NCBI GenBank assembly: GCA_965248805.1
Contig: CBDFKJ010000009.1
Coordinates: forward strand, 620,001 to 684,000
Source: CBDFKJ01 sp965248805
GTDB taxonomy: Bacteria > Pseudomonadota > Alphaproteobacteria > UBA6615
Reading direction: 5' to 3'
DNA: 64,000 nt
The notes beneath the pieces were generated by a model. It saw only the letters and a list, made by a program, of their open reading frames with translations, did not search any database and had not been told where the DNA came from. The stretch's first letter is position 1. Each line of letters begins with the position of its first letter. The position numbers and the translations under genes are program-made. Shown in pieces: positions 44,280 through 52,431 of this stretch.

Positions 44280-44792
44280 GGCCGGCCGGATGCAAAAGCC
44301 GCCGAGAAAGCGCCACGAGCGATTGCTGACGCGCAACTTGCTCATCATGAGCTATTGCGTTGTCGGCGTGCTGCAGGCGGCGGCCGGGTTTTTCACCTAT
44401 TTTGTGGTCCTCTGCACCGGCGGCTGGCAGTGGGGGCAAGAGCTGGCATCATCGGATCCGCTCTACCGAACCGCGATCACCGGCTTCTTTGCGTCGATCA
44501 TTATCTGTCAGGTGGCCGACGTGATCATCTGCCGGACGCGTCGCCAAAGTCTCCTGAGCTTCGGCGCGTTTTCGAACCGGCTGGTTCTGCTCGGTATCGC
44601 CGCGGAACTCGTGCTGCTCGCACCGATTGCCTACGCGCCGACCTTCAACACTTTCTTCGGCACAGCGCCGCTCGAGGCCTGGCACCTTATGCTCAGCGTT
44701 CCGTTCGCCCTTCTCATTTTGCTGGGCGATGAATGCGCCGCGTGTTCGTGCGCCGGGAACACCCGTTCGTACTGCGCTGGCTGACGTGGTAG
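44280..44792 (+). pseudogene. P-type cation ATPase, C-terminal membrane domain
   Basis: The frame reads MQKPPRKRHERLLTRNLLIM, then membrane helices with GVLQAAAGFFTYFVVLCTGG, TGFFASIIICQVADVIICRT, FSNRLVLLGIAAELVLLAPI and LEAWHLMLSVPFALLILLGD. This is the Cation_ATPase_C region of SERCA/Na,K-ATPase-like pumps (PPRxxxERLLT is the lead-in). One base is missing near 44735; the next frame gives RRVFVRREHPFVLRWLTW and a stop at 44792. The catalytic part is gone. Confidence 0.8.
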
Positions 44793-45085
44793 GCGCGACG
44801 GACCTGCGTCATGGAAGCCACAAAACCGCGGAGCCGATTCGCGGATGAGCGTGGTTGTTCGTGCGGTCCGTTGGTGCCCGGCGGCGTCGGTGGTCTTGGG
44901 TATGACAGACCTCTTGGCCCAGAAGGCGGGCAGGGCCGATCCAAGTCCTTCAATCGAGGATACCTTTCCCGGCCGCGACCGGAACCGACACGACTAGCCA
45001 ATTCCCGCCACGCACGACGGTGCGCGACGGCCACGGAACGGCCGCGCTCAGCACGGCACGGCCATTGCGAGTCAAATGGAGCGGC
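44793..45085. other. No recognisable gene
   Basis: Open frames here are Arg/Pro-rich with no family pattern. The only real gene nearby is the small minus-strand gene at 45086. Confidence 0.5.
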
Positions 45086-45289
45086 CTATCTCGACCGCGC
45101 GGCCCCCCGTCTCGCCTCGGCGAAGTTCTTGGTGTTGGTGCTCACCCGCGGGCTTGATATCGAACCTGGTCTCGGATCGAACTGCCCCGGCCGGATCTTC
45201 GGGCCGGGTCCCTCGGCGTTGGCATCCCGCTTTTTGGCTTTCTGCCCTGCCTTCGCCTTTGCTCGTTGGCGGGCCTTGGCTTTGGTCAT
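45086..45289 (-). CDS. Small basic conserved protein (RPGQFDP family)
   Basis: 67 residues from ATG 45289. A Lys/Ala/Arg-rich helix (TKAKARQRAKAKAGQKAKKR) is followed by KIRPGQFDPRPGSISSPRVS and the end NFAEARRGAARSR. The RPGQFDP...NFA-x-ARRGAARS layout recurs in small alphaproteobacterial hypothetical proteins as far as I recall. Probably nucleic-acid binding; function unknown. Confidence 0.6.
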   Translation of the reverse strand: MTKAKARQRAKAKAGQKAKKRDANAEGPGPKIRPGQFDPRPGSISSPRVSTNTKNFAEARRGAARSR

Positions 45290-46034
45290 GTCTGGCCTTT
45301 CCAATTGTCGCCGGGACCAATCAAACGGGCAAGCGACCGGCTGCCGGAGTGGGCCTCGCGCTGCCAGCATATTCCAACTGCGCGGGATACTCTAGTGGTG
45401 CGGGCCACTCCCGACCCCGGCCCGCCTGTGCTGGTCGGCTGGGCCATTTTACCGCAGCAGAGTTATTCTTGGGGCGTGGCAGGCCGCAACCCGGGTTCGG
45501 CTCCTGACTTCGATCGAACACCTCGGCTAACGCGCGATGATCAGGGATTGGACGGGTCAGGCGGCCTGACTGAATGCTGGCCTGATTGTAGACAGAAAGC
45601 GTGTTGGAACGCCCGGTCCGGGTGGCCCCGATCGGCTTCGCGCCGATGTTCGTTCGCGGTGCCGAGAATGACCGGCCCGCGTGTGGACAGGTATGTGAGA
45701 ACGACCACCCATGCAGGATGGCCGTCAGCTTTCGGTAGGGACGGGCCACGGTAAACCTGTCCTGGCGACTGACCAAGCTACTGCACGTGTTTCCCGGCGA
45801 GGATCCGTTCGACAAGCGAATATGTCAAAACGACTATGACCTCTTGCTGTGCTCGGAGGCGGCGCTGCGGCGCGTTTGGCGTATGAGTACGCCGGGCTGC
45901 GGTTCGAGGACTGAAACTCAGACCGCGACCCGCTTGCCGATTAGCTTGCCCACACTAGGGGAGGGCGGTCAGGGATGCCTGGCGAGCCTCTTAGCGCTAC
46001 AGTGTCGAAAACAGGCGCATGGCAACCGGGTGGA
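45290..46034. other. No recognisable gene
   Basis: Long overlapping frames exist on both strands (for example 45321-45815 minus and 45266-45754 plus) without start signals or recognisable motifs. Likely decayed sequence. Confidence 0.45.
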
Positions 46035-47279
46035 CTACGCGCTTGCGGCAGCCATCGGCTCGCGGCGCCTAAGCAACTCCTCGAACACATCATCGATCAA
46101 TATCTGTCTGCCGCGTTCGACGATGTCGTTCATGGACGGTGTACCGACGAACATGGCCGACGCGCGCGCGCGAAGGTCCGTCATCGTCGGCATGGCGGGA
46201 AGGTGAACGGCGCCGATAAGCTCGTCCATCTCATGCCGCGCGGTTTCCAGCTTTTCGTCGAGCTGGTGGCTCCAGTTGTCGATGATGCCGGCGAGATCTC
46301 TATGCAATTCATCGACGGAGGCGTTCAGGCTGGCTCGCTTTTCGGTCAGCAGAGCGCGTAGCTCTGCAGCGATGTGCTCGACGTGAAAGCTTGCCGCCAG
46401 CTGGCCCGCAGCCCTTTCGACAACCGCCCGGCGCAACCTCTGCTCGCTGCGCACAACGCGCGCCGGCGGAGTGCGCAGGTCCCACACCAGCCCCGCCGCG
46501 GCAAGTGCCTTCAACAGGTAATAGCTAATGTCGATCTCGTACCAACGGAAACCCTGGCGGGCCGCGCTTTGGTAGTGATGGTGGTTGTTATGCCAGCCCT
46601 CGCCGAATGTGAGCAGCGCCAGCCACACGTTGTTGCGCGACTGGTCGCCCGTGACGTAGCGCCGGCGGCCGATCAGGTGGGCCAGCGAGTTGATCGAGAA
46701 GGTCGCGTGCCACAGCAGGACCGTGGACCAGAGGAAGCCAATCACCAGGCCCGACCAGCCGGCCAAAAGCCAGACCAGAAAGCCCGTGATGACGGCCGGC
46801 AGGTAGGGGTGCCGGTCCAACCAGACAAGCTCGGGAAATTTGGCGAGGTCCGGCACGGCGGCTAGATCGGTATGCAAATGCTCGGCAGTGAAGAACCAGC
46901 CCAGATGGGCGTACCAGAAACCGTGGCGCGCGGGCGAGTGCACGTCGCCGTCGGTGTCGGAGAAGCGGTGATGCTGCCGGTGGTTGGCCGCCCACCACAG
47001 GATGCCGCGCTGAGCGGAACTTTGCGCCAGAAACGCCAGGACGAACGCGAAGGCCCGGCTGGTCTTGAAGCCGCGGTGTGCGAAGTAGCGATGATAGCCA
47101 GCCGTGATCCCGAACATACGCAGGCCATAGAGCCCGGCTGCGATCATCAGGTCGGCGGCGCCGATACCCGTCCAGATGGCGGCAATGCAGGCAACGTGGA
47201 CCACCACGAAGGGGATTGTTTCAACAAGGCGGTAGCGCGCGGCGGACGCGGCCGCAGGGGAAGACGGATGGGGCAGCAT
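46035..47279 (-). CDS. Acyl-CoA delta-9-type fatty acid desaturase
   Basis: 414 residues. Three histidine boxes of membrane di-iron desaturases: HRYFAH (63-68), HRQHHR (100-105) and HNNHHH (230-235), with membrane helices around residues 20-60, 75-95 and 160-195. It introduces a double bond in acyl-CoA (or acyl-lipid) chains at the inner membrane. From about residue 275 the protein has an unusual 140-residue helical tail (ERAAGQLAASFHVEHIAAEL, RDLAGIIDNWSHQLDEKLET) that is predicted coiled coil and absent from the classic enzyme. Stands alone; adjacent small basic genes point the same way. Confidence 0.9.
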   Translation of the reverse strand: MLPHPSSPAAASAARYRLVETIPFVVVHVACIAAIWTGIGAADLMIAAGLYGLRMFGITAGYHRYFAHRGFKTSRAFAFVLAFLAQSSAQRGILWWAANHRQHHRFSDTDGDVHSPARHGFWYAHLGWFFTAEHLHTDLAAVPDLAKFPELVWLDRHPYLPAVITGFLVWLLAGWSGLVIGFLWSTVLLWHATFSINSLAHLIGRRRYVTGDQSRNNVWLALLTFGEGWHNNHHHYQSAARQGFRWYEIDISYYLLKALAAAGLVWDLRTPPARVVRSEQRLRRAVVERAAGQLAASFHVEHIAAELRALLTEKRASLNASVDELHRDLAGIIDNWSHQLDEKLETARHEMDELIGAVHLPAMPTMTDLRARASAMFVGTPSMNDIVERGRQILIDDVFEELLRRREPMAAASA

Positions 47280-47369
47280 GGACAGGCATTCCTTCTGCGA
47301 TGGGGAGGGCTTGCGGCAAACGGTCGAGCCTGGACCGGTCCTACCGACGGGTTCTGACTCGCGCCTTCG

Positions 47370-47612
47370 TTATGCTGCGGCCCTCTTGCGCGCCGTCGGC
47401 GATTTCTTCGCCGCCGGTTCCTGCGCAGCCGCCTCTCTGTCGGCGGCCGCCTTCGACAAGCGAAGCGCCCGCAAGCGGGCAACCTTGTCATCCAGCACTT
47501 GCCGGGACTTGGACTGCTCATTCACGATGTTGGCTTCGCGCTTCTTCGCCTTGGCGAACTTGTTCTCGGCCTTGCGCCGAGCCTCCTCGCTCGACGTGCT
47601 ATTCCAACTCAT
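47370..47612 (-). CDS. Small charged helical protein
   Basis: 80 residues from ATG 47612, chosen for the excellent AAGGAGGTGG 6 bp upstream. MSWNSTSSEEARRKAENKFA, then KKREANIVNEQSKSRQVLDD, ends KKSPTARKRAAA. Highly charged coiled coil with a Lys/Arg/Ala tail; similar small proteins are common in Alphaproteobacteria. Function unknown. Confidence 0.7.
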   Translation of the reverse strand: MSWNSTSSEEARRKAENKFAKAKKREANIVNEQSKSRQVLDDKVARLRALRLSKAAADREAAAQEPAAKKSPTARKRAAA

Positions 47613-47748
47613 CTGGTCCACCTCCTTATGACGCACCGCCACTACGGCTTTTTGCGCACCGTCGAATCGGCGCGCCCTCCGGTCTGCCACTCAGCGCACC
47701 AAGCTCCGGGCGCGTCGGCAACACTCGTCTCGCCCACGTTGCGGCCCA

Positions 47749-47907
47749 TCACTCGGGGGTTGGTGGGGTCTCGGTGTCGGCGGGCGAATCCTCCGCCTGC
47801 CTATCCGCCACCTTTTCCTGTTTCGCCTTTACGCGCTCCGCCTTTTTCGCAGCCTTTTTGCGGTCGCGCTCAGCACGTTCGAATCGGTAGTTCGGCTTTC
47901 TCGGCAT
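47749..47907 (-). CDS. Very small basic protein
   Basis: 52 residues from ATG 47907 with AAAGGAG upstream: MPRKPNYRFERAERDRKKAA, KKAERVKAKQEKVADR, acidic Pro-rich end. A conserved-looking hypothetical with an R/K helix; likely RNA or ribosome associated given the neighbouring RNA helicase, but that is inference. Confidence 0.65.
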   Translation of the reverse strand: MPRKPNYRFERAERDRKKAAKKAERVKAKQEKVADRQAEDSPADTETPPTPE

Positions 47908-47998
47908 GCAGACTCCTTTCCTTACCGGTGGTCGAGGCACTCGCGGTGCGTGGGCGCCGGCCGACCTTCGGACCTCGCCCAGTCATCGCCGGTCGTGT

Positions 47999-49225
47999 TC
48001 ATGCGGCGCGGCGAAGACGACGCGCCCGACGCGGGCGATGCGTCGCGGTTGACCGCTTTCCTGGCCTATCTGGCTTGACGGGCACAGCGGCCGCGCGGCC
48101 GCCGCCGGCGACCCGCAGGGGCGCGCCGGTCAGTCGCTCGATTCCGCGCAGATGTTCGATCTCGCTTACATCGCAGAAGGACAGCGCTACCCCTGCGGCG
48201 CCCGCGCGCGCGGTGCGCCCGATGCGATGCACGTAGGCCTCGGCGACATTCGGCAGATCGAAATTGATGACGTGAGACACGCCTGTCACATCTATGCCGC
48301 GGGCAGCGATATCGGTCGCGACCAACACGCGCACCCGACCACGGCGAAACCGGTCGAGCGCCTGCTGCCGCGCCGTTTGGCTCTTGTTACCATGGATGGC
48401 GTCGGCGGCGACACCGCTTTTGCCGAGCTGCTCGGCGACACGGTTGGCGCGGTGTTTTGTGCGCGTGAACACGAGCACCCGCGACAGCGCGGGATCGTCA
48501 AGGATGCTGGTGAGCAAGGTTCCTTTGTCGGCGGCGTCGACGTGGTAGATGCTTTGCACGACCCGCTCTACCGGCGTGGCCTGGGGCGTCACCTCGACCC
48601 GGATCGGGTCTGCCAGGATCTCACCCGACAGGCGTGCGATTTCGCTTGGCATGGTGGCGGAAAACAGCAGCGACTGGCGCTTCCTGGGCAACGCAGAGAT
48701 GATCTTCCGGACGTCGCGCGCAAAGCCCAAGTCGAGCATTCGATCAGCCTCATCGAGCACGAGGAACTCGATCGCCTCGAGCCGGAGCCGCCGCTGGCCC
48801 ATGAGGTCGAGCAGGCGGCCCGGCGTGGCAGTGAGGATATCGACGCCGCGGAGCAAGGCGTTGACCTGGGGTCTCTGGCCGACGCCGCCGTAGACTACGG
48901 TCTGGCGCAGTTGCAGATGCTTGCCGTAGGCGCGGAACTCCTCGCCGATCTGGATCGCGAGCTCGCGGGTCGGCGCAAGGATTAGGGCGCGCGGGTTGCG
49001 CGATCTGCTGTTTTCGCCCCTTCGGGAAAGTCGGTGAAGAATGGGCAGCGCGTACGCCGCCGTCTTGCCGGTGCCGGTCTGGGCGATGCCCAGCATATCC
49101 CTGCCGGCAAGAAGTTCGGGAATAGCCCACGCCTGGATCGGCGTCGGGATGACATGGTCTCTCGCGTTCAACGCACGCACAATCGGATCGGCCAGGCCGA
49201 GTCCCGAGAATTTACTGTCGATCAA
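47999..49225 (-). CDS. DEAD-box RNA helicase (RhlE/CsdA type)
   Basis: 408 residues from TTG 49225 (AAGGAAA upstream; the Q-motif region starts right after). FSGLGLADPIVRALNARDHV and PTPIQ (Q motif), AQTGTGKT, PTRELAIQ, ATPGRLLDL, DEADRML, SATMP, then the second RecA lobe with VFTRTKHRANRVAEQL, VATDIAARGIDV and HRIGRTARAG. The basic tail (KRSTATHRPRRARRLRR) follows the core. Unwinds structured RNA, often in cold adaptation or rRNA maturation. Upstream open codons to 49390 are not needed. Confidence 0.93.
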   Translation of the reverse strand: MIDSKFSGLGLADPIVRALNARDHVIPTPIQAWAIPELLAGRDMLGIAQTGTGKTAAYALPILHRLSRRGENSRSRNPRALILAPTRELAIQIGEEFRAYGKHLQLRQTVVYGGVGQRPQVNALLRGVDILTATPGRLLDLMGQRRLRLEAIEFLVLDEADRMLDLGFARDVRKIISALPRKRQSLLFSATMPSEIARLSGEILADPIRVEVTPQATPVERVVQSIYHVDAADKGTLLTSILDDPALSRVLVFTRTKHRANRVAEQLGKSGVAADAIHGNKSQTARQQALDRFRRGRVRVLVATDIAARGIDVTGVSHVINFDLPNVAEAYVHRIGRTARAGAAGVALSFCDVSEIEHLRGIERLTGAPLRVAGGGRAAAVPVKPDRPGKRSTATHRPRRARRLRRAA

Positions 49226-49552
49226 GTAGGTTTCCTTATACGCCTGACGGTGCGGACGACGCCTTCGACGTAGCCCAGGCCCCTGCGCCAACGGCCCACC
49301 CCGGGCGCGGCCGGAACGGGAAGATTCTTGATTATTGTTCCCGGGACACGGCGCCGCAAGCCGGCGGCGCTTCGCGCAATCGCGAGACAACGTACCTCCG
49401 GCAAATGGCCCGCCTTGCCCGATTTGTCAAGCAAATCAATTTGATGGCGCGCTCGACCGTTTTCCCGGGCCACCGGCCTGCGGCGCAAGCGATATCGGCA
49501 GTGGTCCGATCCCGCCCGGCTGGGCATTCGACCAGCCCCTCAGTTGCGATGC
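49226..49552. other. No recognisable gene
   Basis: Intergenic block between the RNA helicase start and the PqqD/HprK gene end. No frame has a family pattern. It should hold the helicase promoter, but I see no convincing hexamer pair. Confidence 0.45.
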
Positions 49553-50800
49553 CTAGATGATCAGCCCCTGCCGCGACAGGTCGGCGAACAGCTTGGAGAA
49601 GTCCCGCTCGACCGTTGCGGCGGCGATGTCAGGAAAAGCGGCCCGTACCAAATGCGATGCCTCGCGTACGGTGCAGGGTTCTCGGAGCAGGTTCCACACC
49701 GCGTTACCGATGGCGTTCAGCGCAAAGATAGCCTCGGTTTGTGGATTGACGATGAAGGCCTCGCTCTCCACGGCCGTTTCGATCGCCATCGGATGACGGC
49801 GGTGTCCTTGCGTTGATTGTCGCGCGCCATTGGCGGGCGCACCGGCCGTATCCATGCCGGTCGGTGCTTCGTGCCGGGGTCGCGGCAACCGCGTCGGATC
49901 GGCGAAGGCGTCCTTCAGCACCGCGGCGCCGTCGGCGGCATCGGCATACTGCAAGGTGAAGCAGCGCGCCTGCGCGACGATCGCGAGCAGCCGACGCAGT
50001 ACGTCGGGCGCCGGCACACGGCGTGAGAAATTACGCACGATCACCTGGCGCAGCATCGTGCTGGCGCCAACGGGAACGAGCCGGGCGGCGCCCGCGTCTC
50101 GTCGATCCAAAGTCGCGTCTCGTCGATCCAAAGTAACGAATGCGCGAATCGGCGCGGTGTGCGCGAACGGCGCCAGCAATTCGTCGTCCAAGTTCAAGTA
50201 GGCGTAGCGATGGTTCGCCGGACCGAGATGGCGGTCCTTGAAGTCGTGCAATTCATCGCTGGCATCGGCGTAAAGCGGAATGCGTGAACGCGGCGCAATC
50301 CCGGGCGCGAATCCGTCGGTGTAAGGCGCGGCGATCGGCAACACGTCATCGGCGAACAGGCGCACGTCCATGGCGGCCAGTTGCGCCATGATGGTACTCT
50401 TGCCGGCGCGGTAGGGGCTCGGGAACGCCACGATCCTGTCGGTGAATTCCACCGCCGCGCAATGGAGGCACAGCATCGTTTCGTGCTCGGCGAGATAGGT
50501 GCGAATGATGTCTGCGATGAGTGCGCACAACGCGTCGACGCGATCATGATAGATCGCCGCGCCTTCCCGCCAGGGGGACGCGACCGCGTAACCATCGGCG
50601 GTAACGGACACCGACATGGCGGGCGGCGTTTGCGGCGGGCCTTCGACACGCCGCAACCGCCAGCCGCGAAGCGCCGCGCGCAAGCCCCGGCTGAGCGCCT
50701 CGTCTTCGATAACGATCGGCCGCGAGATGCCGTCAATGGCAAGCACGGGACGCCCAGTTTCGTGCCCGTCGGCGGCGCTGGTGGCACATTCGCGTGCCAC
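49553..50800 (-). CDS. HprK-like kinase fused to PqqD-type chaperone
   Basis: 415 residues in one open frame. Residues 1-320 resemble HprK-related kinases: the N-terminal part (AIDGISRPIVIEDEALSRGL), TMLCLHCAAVEFTDRIVAF then the P-loop SPYRAGKSTIMAQLAAMDV (about 128-146), LFADDVLPI (capping-loop-like) and RYAYLNLDDELLAPFA. From the internal ATG 49789 the last 78 residues are a PqqD domain: EAFIVNPQTEAIFALNAIGN, AVWNLL, REASHLVRAAFPDIAA. PqqD proteins hand peptide substrates to modifying enzymes. In known HPr-rel-A-type systems the two are separate genes; here no stop divides them. The Tat-signal repeat protein upstream is the likely substrate. Confidence 0.78.
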   Translation of the reverse strand: MARECATSAADGHETGRPVLAIDGISRPIVIEDEALSRGLRAALRGWRLRRVEGPPQTPPAMSVSVTADGYAVASPWREGAAIYHDRVDALCALIADIIRTYLAEHETMLCLHCAAVEFTDRIVAFPSPYRAGKSTIMAQLAAMDVRLFADDVLPIAAPYTDGFAPGIAPRSRIPLYADASDELHDFKDRHLGPANHRYAYLNLDDELLAPFAHTAPIRAFVTLDRRDATLDRRDAGAARLVPVGASTMLRQVIVRNFSRRVPAPDVLRRLLAIVAQARCFTLQYADAADGAAVLKDAFADPTRLPRPRHEAPTGMDTAGAPANGARQSTQGHRRHPMAIETAVESEAFIVNPQTEAIFALNAIGNAVWNLLREPCTVREASHLVRAAFPDIAAATVERDFSKLFADLSRQGLII

Positions 50801-50849
50801 CGCGCGCGTCGACGAAGGTTGCTGCTTTCAAATCACCACGAGGCGGGCA

Positions 50850-51212
50850 CTACGGTGTCGTGAGCCGCAGCGGCGCAACTGCATCGGACGGACCCGATAC
50901 CGTCGTAGGACCCGACACCTCGGACACGTCCGACGGCGTCGATACGGCGCTCGGCCCGGAAGCCTCGGTCGGCCCGGAAGCGTCGGTCGGCCCGGAAGCG
51001 TCGGTCGGCCCGGAAGCCTCAGTGGCCCCCGAAGCTTCTGACGCGGCCGAGGCCGCTGAAACGCTGGCGTCACTTCCGGACGCGGCGAATGCCCGGCTGA
51101 GCGGTAACAGCGACGGGGCCGCGTAGACGACGGAGGCACTAAGCCCGAGGCGGGCCAGTGCCTGTCGGCGACTGACTTCCGGCACTGCGGATTGGTCGGT
51201 TCGCTTCTTCAA
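50850..51212 (-). CDS. Tat-exported Ser/Gly/Pro hexapeptide-repeat protein
   Basis: 120 residues from TTG 51212, with AGGAGGG 7 bp upstream. Residues 14-44 form a twin-arginine signal (SRRQALARLGLSASVVYAAP, ending AFAAS). The mature part is low-complexity Ala/Ser, then ASGPT(D/E) hexapeptides in tandem (four copies, encoded by an 18-bp repeat at about 50955-51030), then Ser/Thr/Val-rich VSTPSDVSEVSGPTTVSG. Every hexapeptide has Ser and Thr, possible phosphorylation or modification sites for the downstream HprK-like/PqqD protein. IS630 copy E begins 14 bp upstream of the start and must have cut the native promoter. Confidence 0.6.
   Translation of the reverse strand: MKKRTDQSAVPEVSRRQALARLGLSASVVYAAPSLLPLSRAFAASGSDASVSAASAASEASGATEASGPTDASGPTDASGPTEASGPSAVSTPSDVSEVSGPTTVSGPSDAVAPLRLTTP
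50955..51030. repeat. 18-bp tandem repeat (about four copies)
   Basis: GTCGGCCCGGAAGC(C/G)TCG repeats in tandem with small changes, encoding ASGPT(D/E) on the minus strand. Expansion or contraction by slippage would add or remove whole hexapeptides without breaking the frame. Confidence 0.8.
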
Positions 51213-51226
51213 TGAAAACCCTCCTA

Positions 51227-52360
51227 GTGGATTGATCGGAACGAAAGAGTCCGAATTGGGATTCCGTATTTTGCTGTGTTATGCGAATCTGGCGCATGCG
51301 CAGTGGAATCTCCTTCACCCTATCCGCCGGCGACCGTCAGCGATTGCGCGCGGTCGTCGCGGATCCCAAGAGCCCGCAGAAACACGTCTGGCGGGCACAT
51401 ATTGTCCTTCTCAGCGGCGAGGGTCTGGGCACCTCGGCGATCATGACCGAGACCGGCAAGTCCAAGACCTGCGTGTGGCGCTGGCAAGAGCGGTTCATGC
51501 ACGAGGGTGTCGGCGGCCTGCTTCGCGACAAGTCCCGTCCGCCCGGCAAGGCGCCGGTCCCGCTCGATCGTGTCGCCGAGATCGTGCGCCTGACGCAGCA
51601 ACCGCCGCCGTTTGAGGCGACCCACTGGACGTTGCGCGCGATCGCCAGGGCGGCCGGTATTGCCGCCTCGACGGTGCAGGCGATCTGGAAGGCTCACGGT
51701 CTCAGCCCGCACCGCTGGCGCAACTTCAAGCTGTCGACCGACCCTGCCTTCGCCGAGAAACTCACCGATATCGTCGGCCTGTATGTCGACCCGCCGGCCC
51801 ATGCGGTGGTGTTGTCGATCGATGAGAAGTCACAGATCCAGGCGCTCGACCGCCGGTCTGCCGATGAAGAAGGGACGCGCCGGCACCATGACTACAAACG
51901 GCACGGCACGACCACGCTGTTTGCGGCGCTCAACGTTCTGGACGGAACGGTGATCGGCCAGAACATGCAGCGCCACCGCCATCAGGAGTTCATCCGCTTC
52001 CTCAACCGCATCGAGCGCACGGTGCCGGCGGACAAGGCCATCCACGCGATCGTCGACAACTACGCGGCGCACAACAAGGACAAGGTCCGCGCCTGGCTCG
52101 CCCGCCATCCGCGCTGGACTTTCCACTTCACACCGACCTCCTGCTCGTGGCTCAATGCCGTCGAGGGCTTCTTCGCAAAACTCACCCGGCGGCGGCTCAA
52201 GCACGGCGTCTTCCATTCCGTCGTCGATCTCCAGGCCGCAATCAACCGCTTCGTCCGCGAATACAATGCGGCCAACCCACAGCCATTCATATCGAAAGCC
52301 GACCCCGACGACATCATCGCAGCCCGAAACCGAGGGTTCCAAACGTTGGAATCAATCCAC
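51227..52360 (+). mobile_element. IS630-family element, copy E (1134 bp)
   Basis: TA at 51225-51226 and 52361-52362, C and G outside. Carries an intact transposase. Its 3' part matches copies B and F (SKADPDD, GFQTLESIH). Confidence 0.93.
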
Positions 52361-52363
52361 TAG
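51281..52363 (+). CDS. IS630 transposase, copy E
   Basis: 360 residues, full HTH and DDE_3 domains as in copy A, with ISKADPDDIIAARNRGFQTL at the end. No 7-bp duplication, so this could be the active member that spawned B and F. Stop TAG completed by the target. Confidence 0.93.
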   Translation: MRIWRMRSGISFTLSAGDRQRLRAVVADPKSPQKHVWRAHIVLLSGEGLGTSAIMTETGKSKTCVWRWQERFMHEGVGGLLRDKSRPPGKAPVPLDRVAEIVRLTQQPPPFEATHWTLRAIARAAGIAASTVQAIWKAHGLSPHRWRNFKLSTDPAFAEKLTDIVGLYVDPPAHAVVLSIDEKSQIQALDRRSADEEGTRRHHDYKRHGTTTLFAALNVLDGTVIGQNMQRHRHQEFIRFLNRIERTVPADKAIHAIVDNYAAHNKDKVRAWLARHPRWTFHFTPTSCSWLNAVEGFFAKLTRRRLKHGVFHSVVDLQAAINRFVREYNAANPQPFISKADPDDIIAARNRGFQTLESIH

Positions 52364-52431
52364 CGTGCGTGTCGGCGTTGGCAGGTGCGTGCACATCTTC
52401 TTAACCCTACCGGCAGTGTAAGCGTCAGCTT

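Noticed and set aside
44811..45395. 194-codon plus-strand ORF
   Set aside because: It is antisense to the small RPGQFDP gene at 45086-45289, which has the recognisable pattern.
45321..45815. 164-codon minus-strand ORF
   Set aside because: Low-complexity composition, no ribosome site, no known fold.
50794..51126. Plus-strand ORF with GPEASV repeats
   Set aside because: It is the mirror of the hexapeptide repeat; only the minus frame has a Tat signal and a strong ribosome site.
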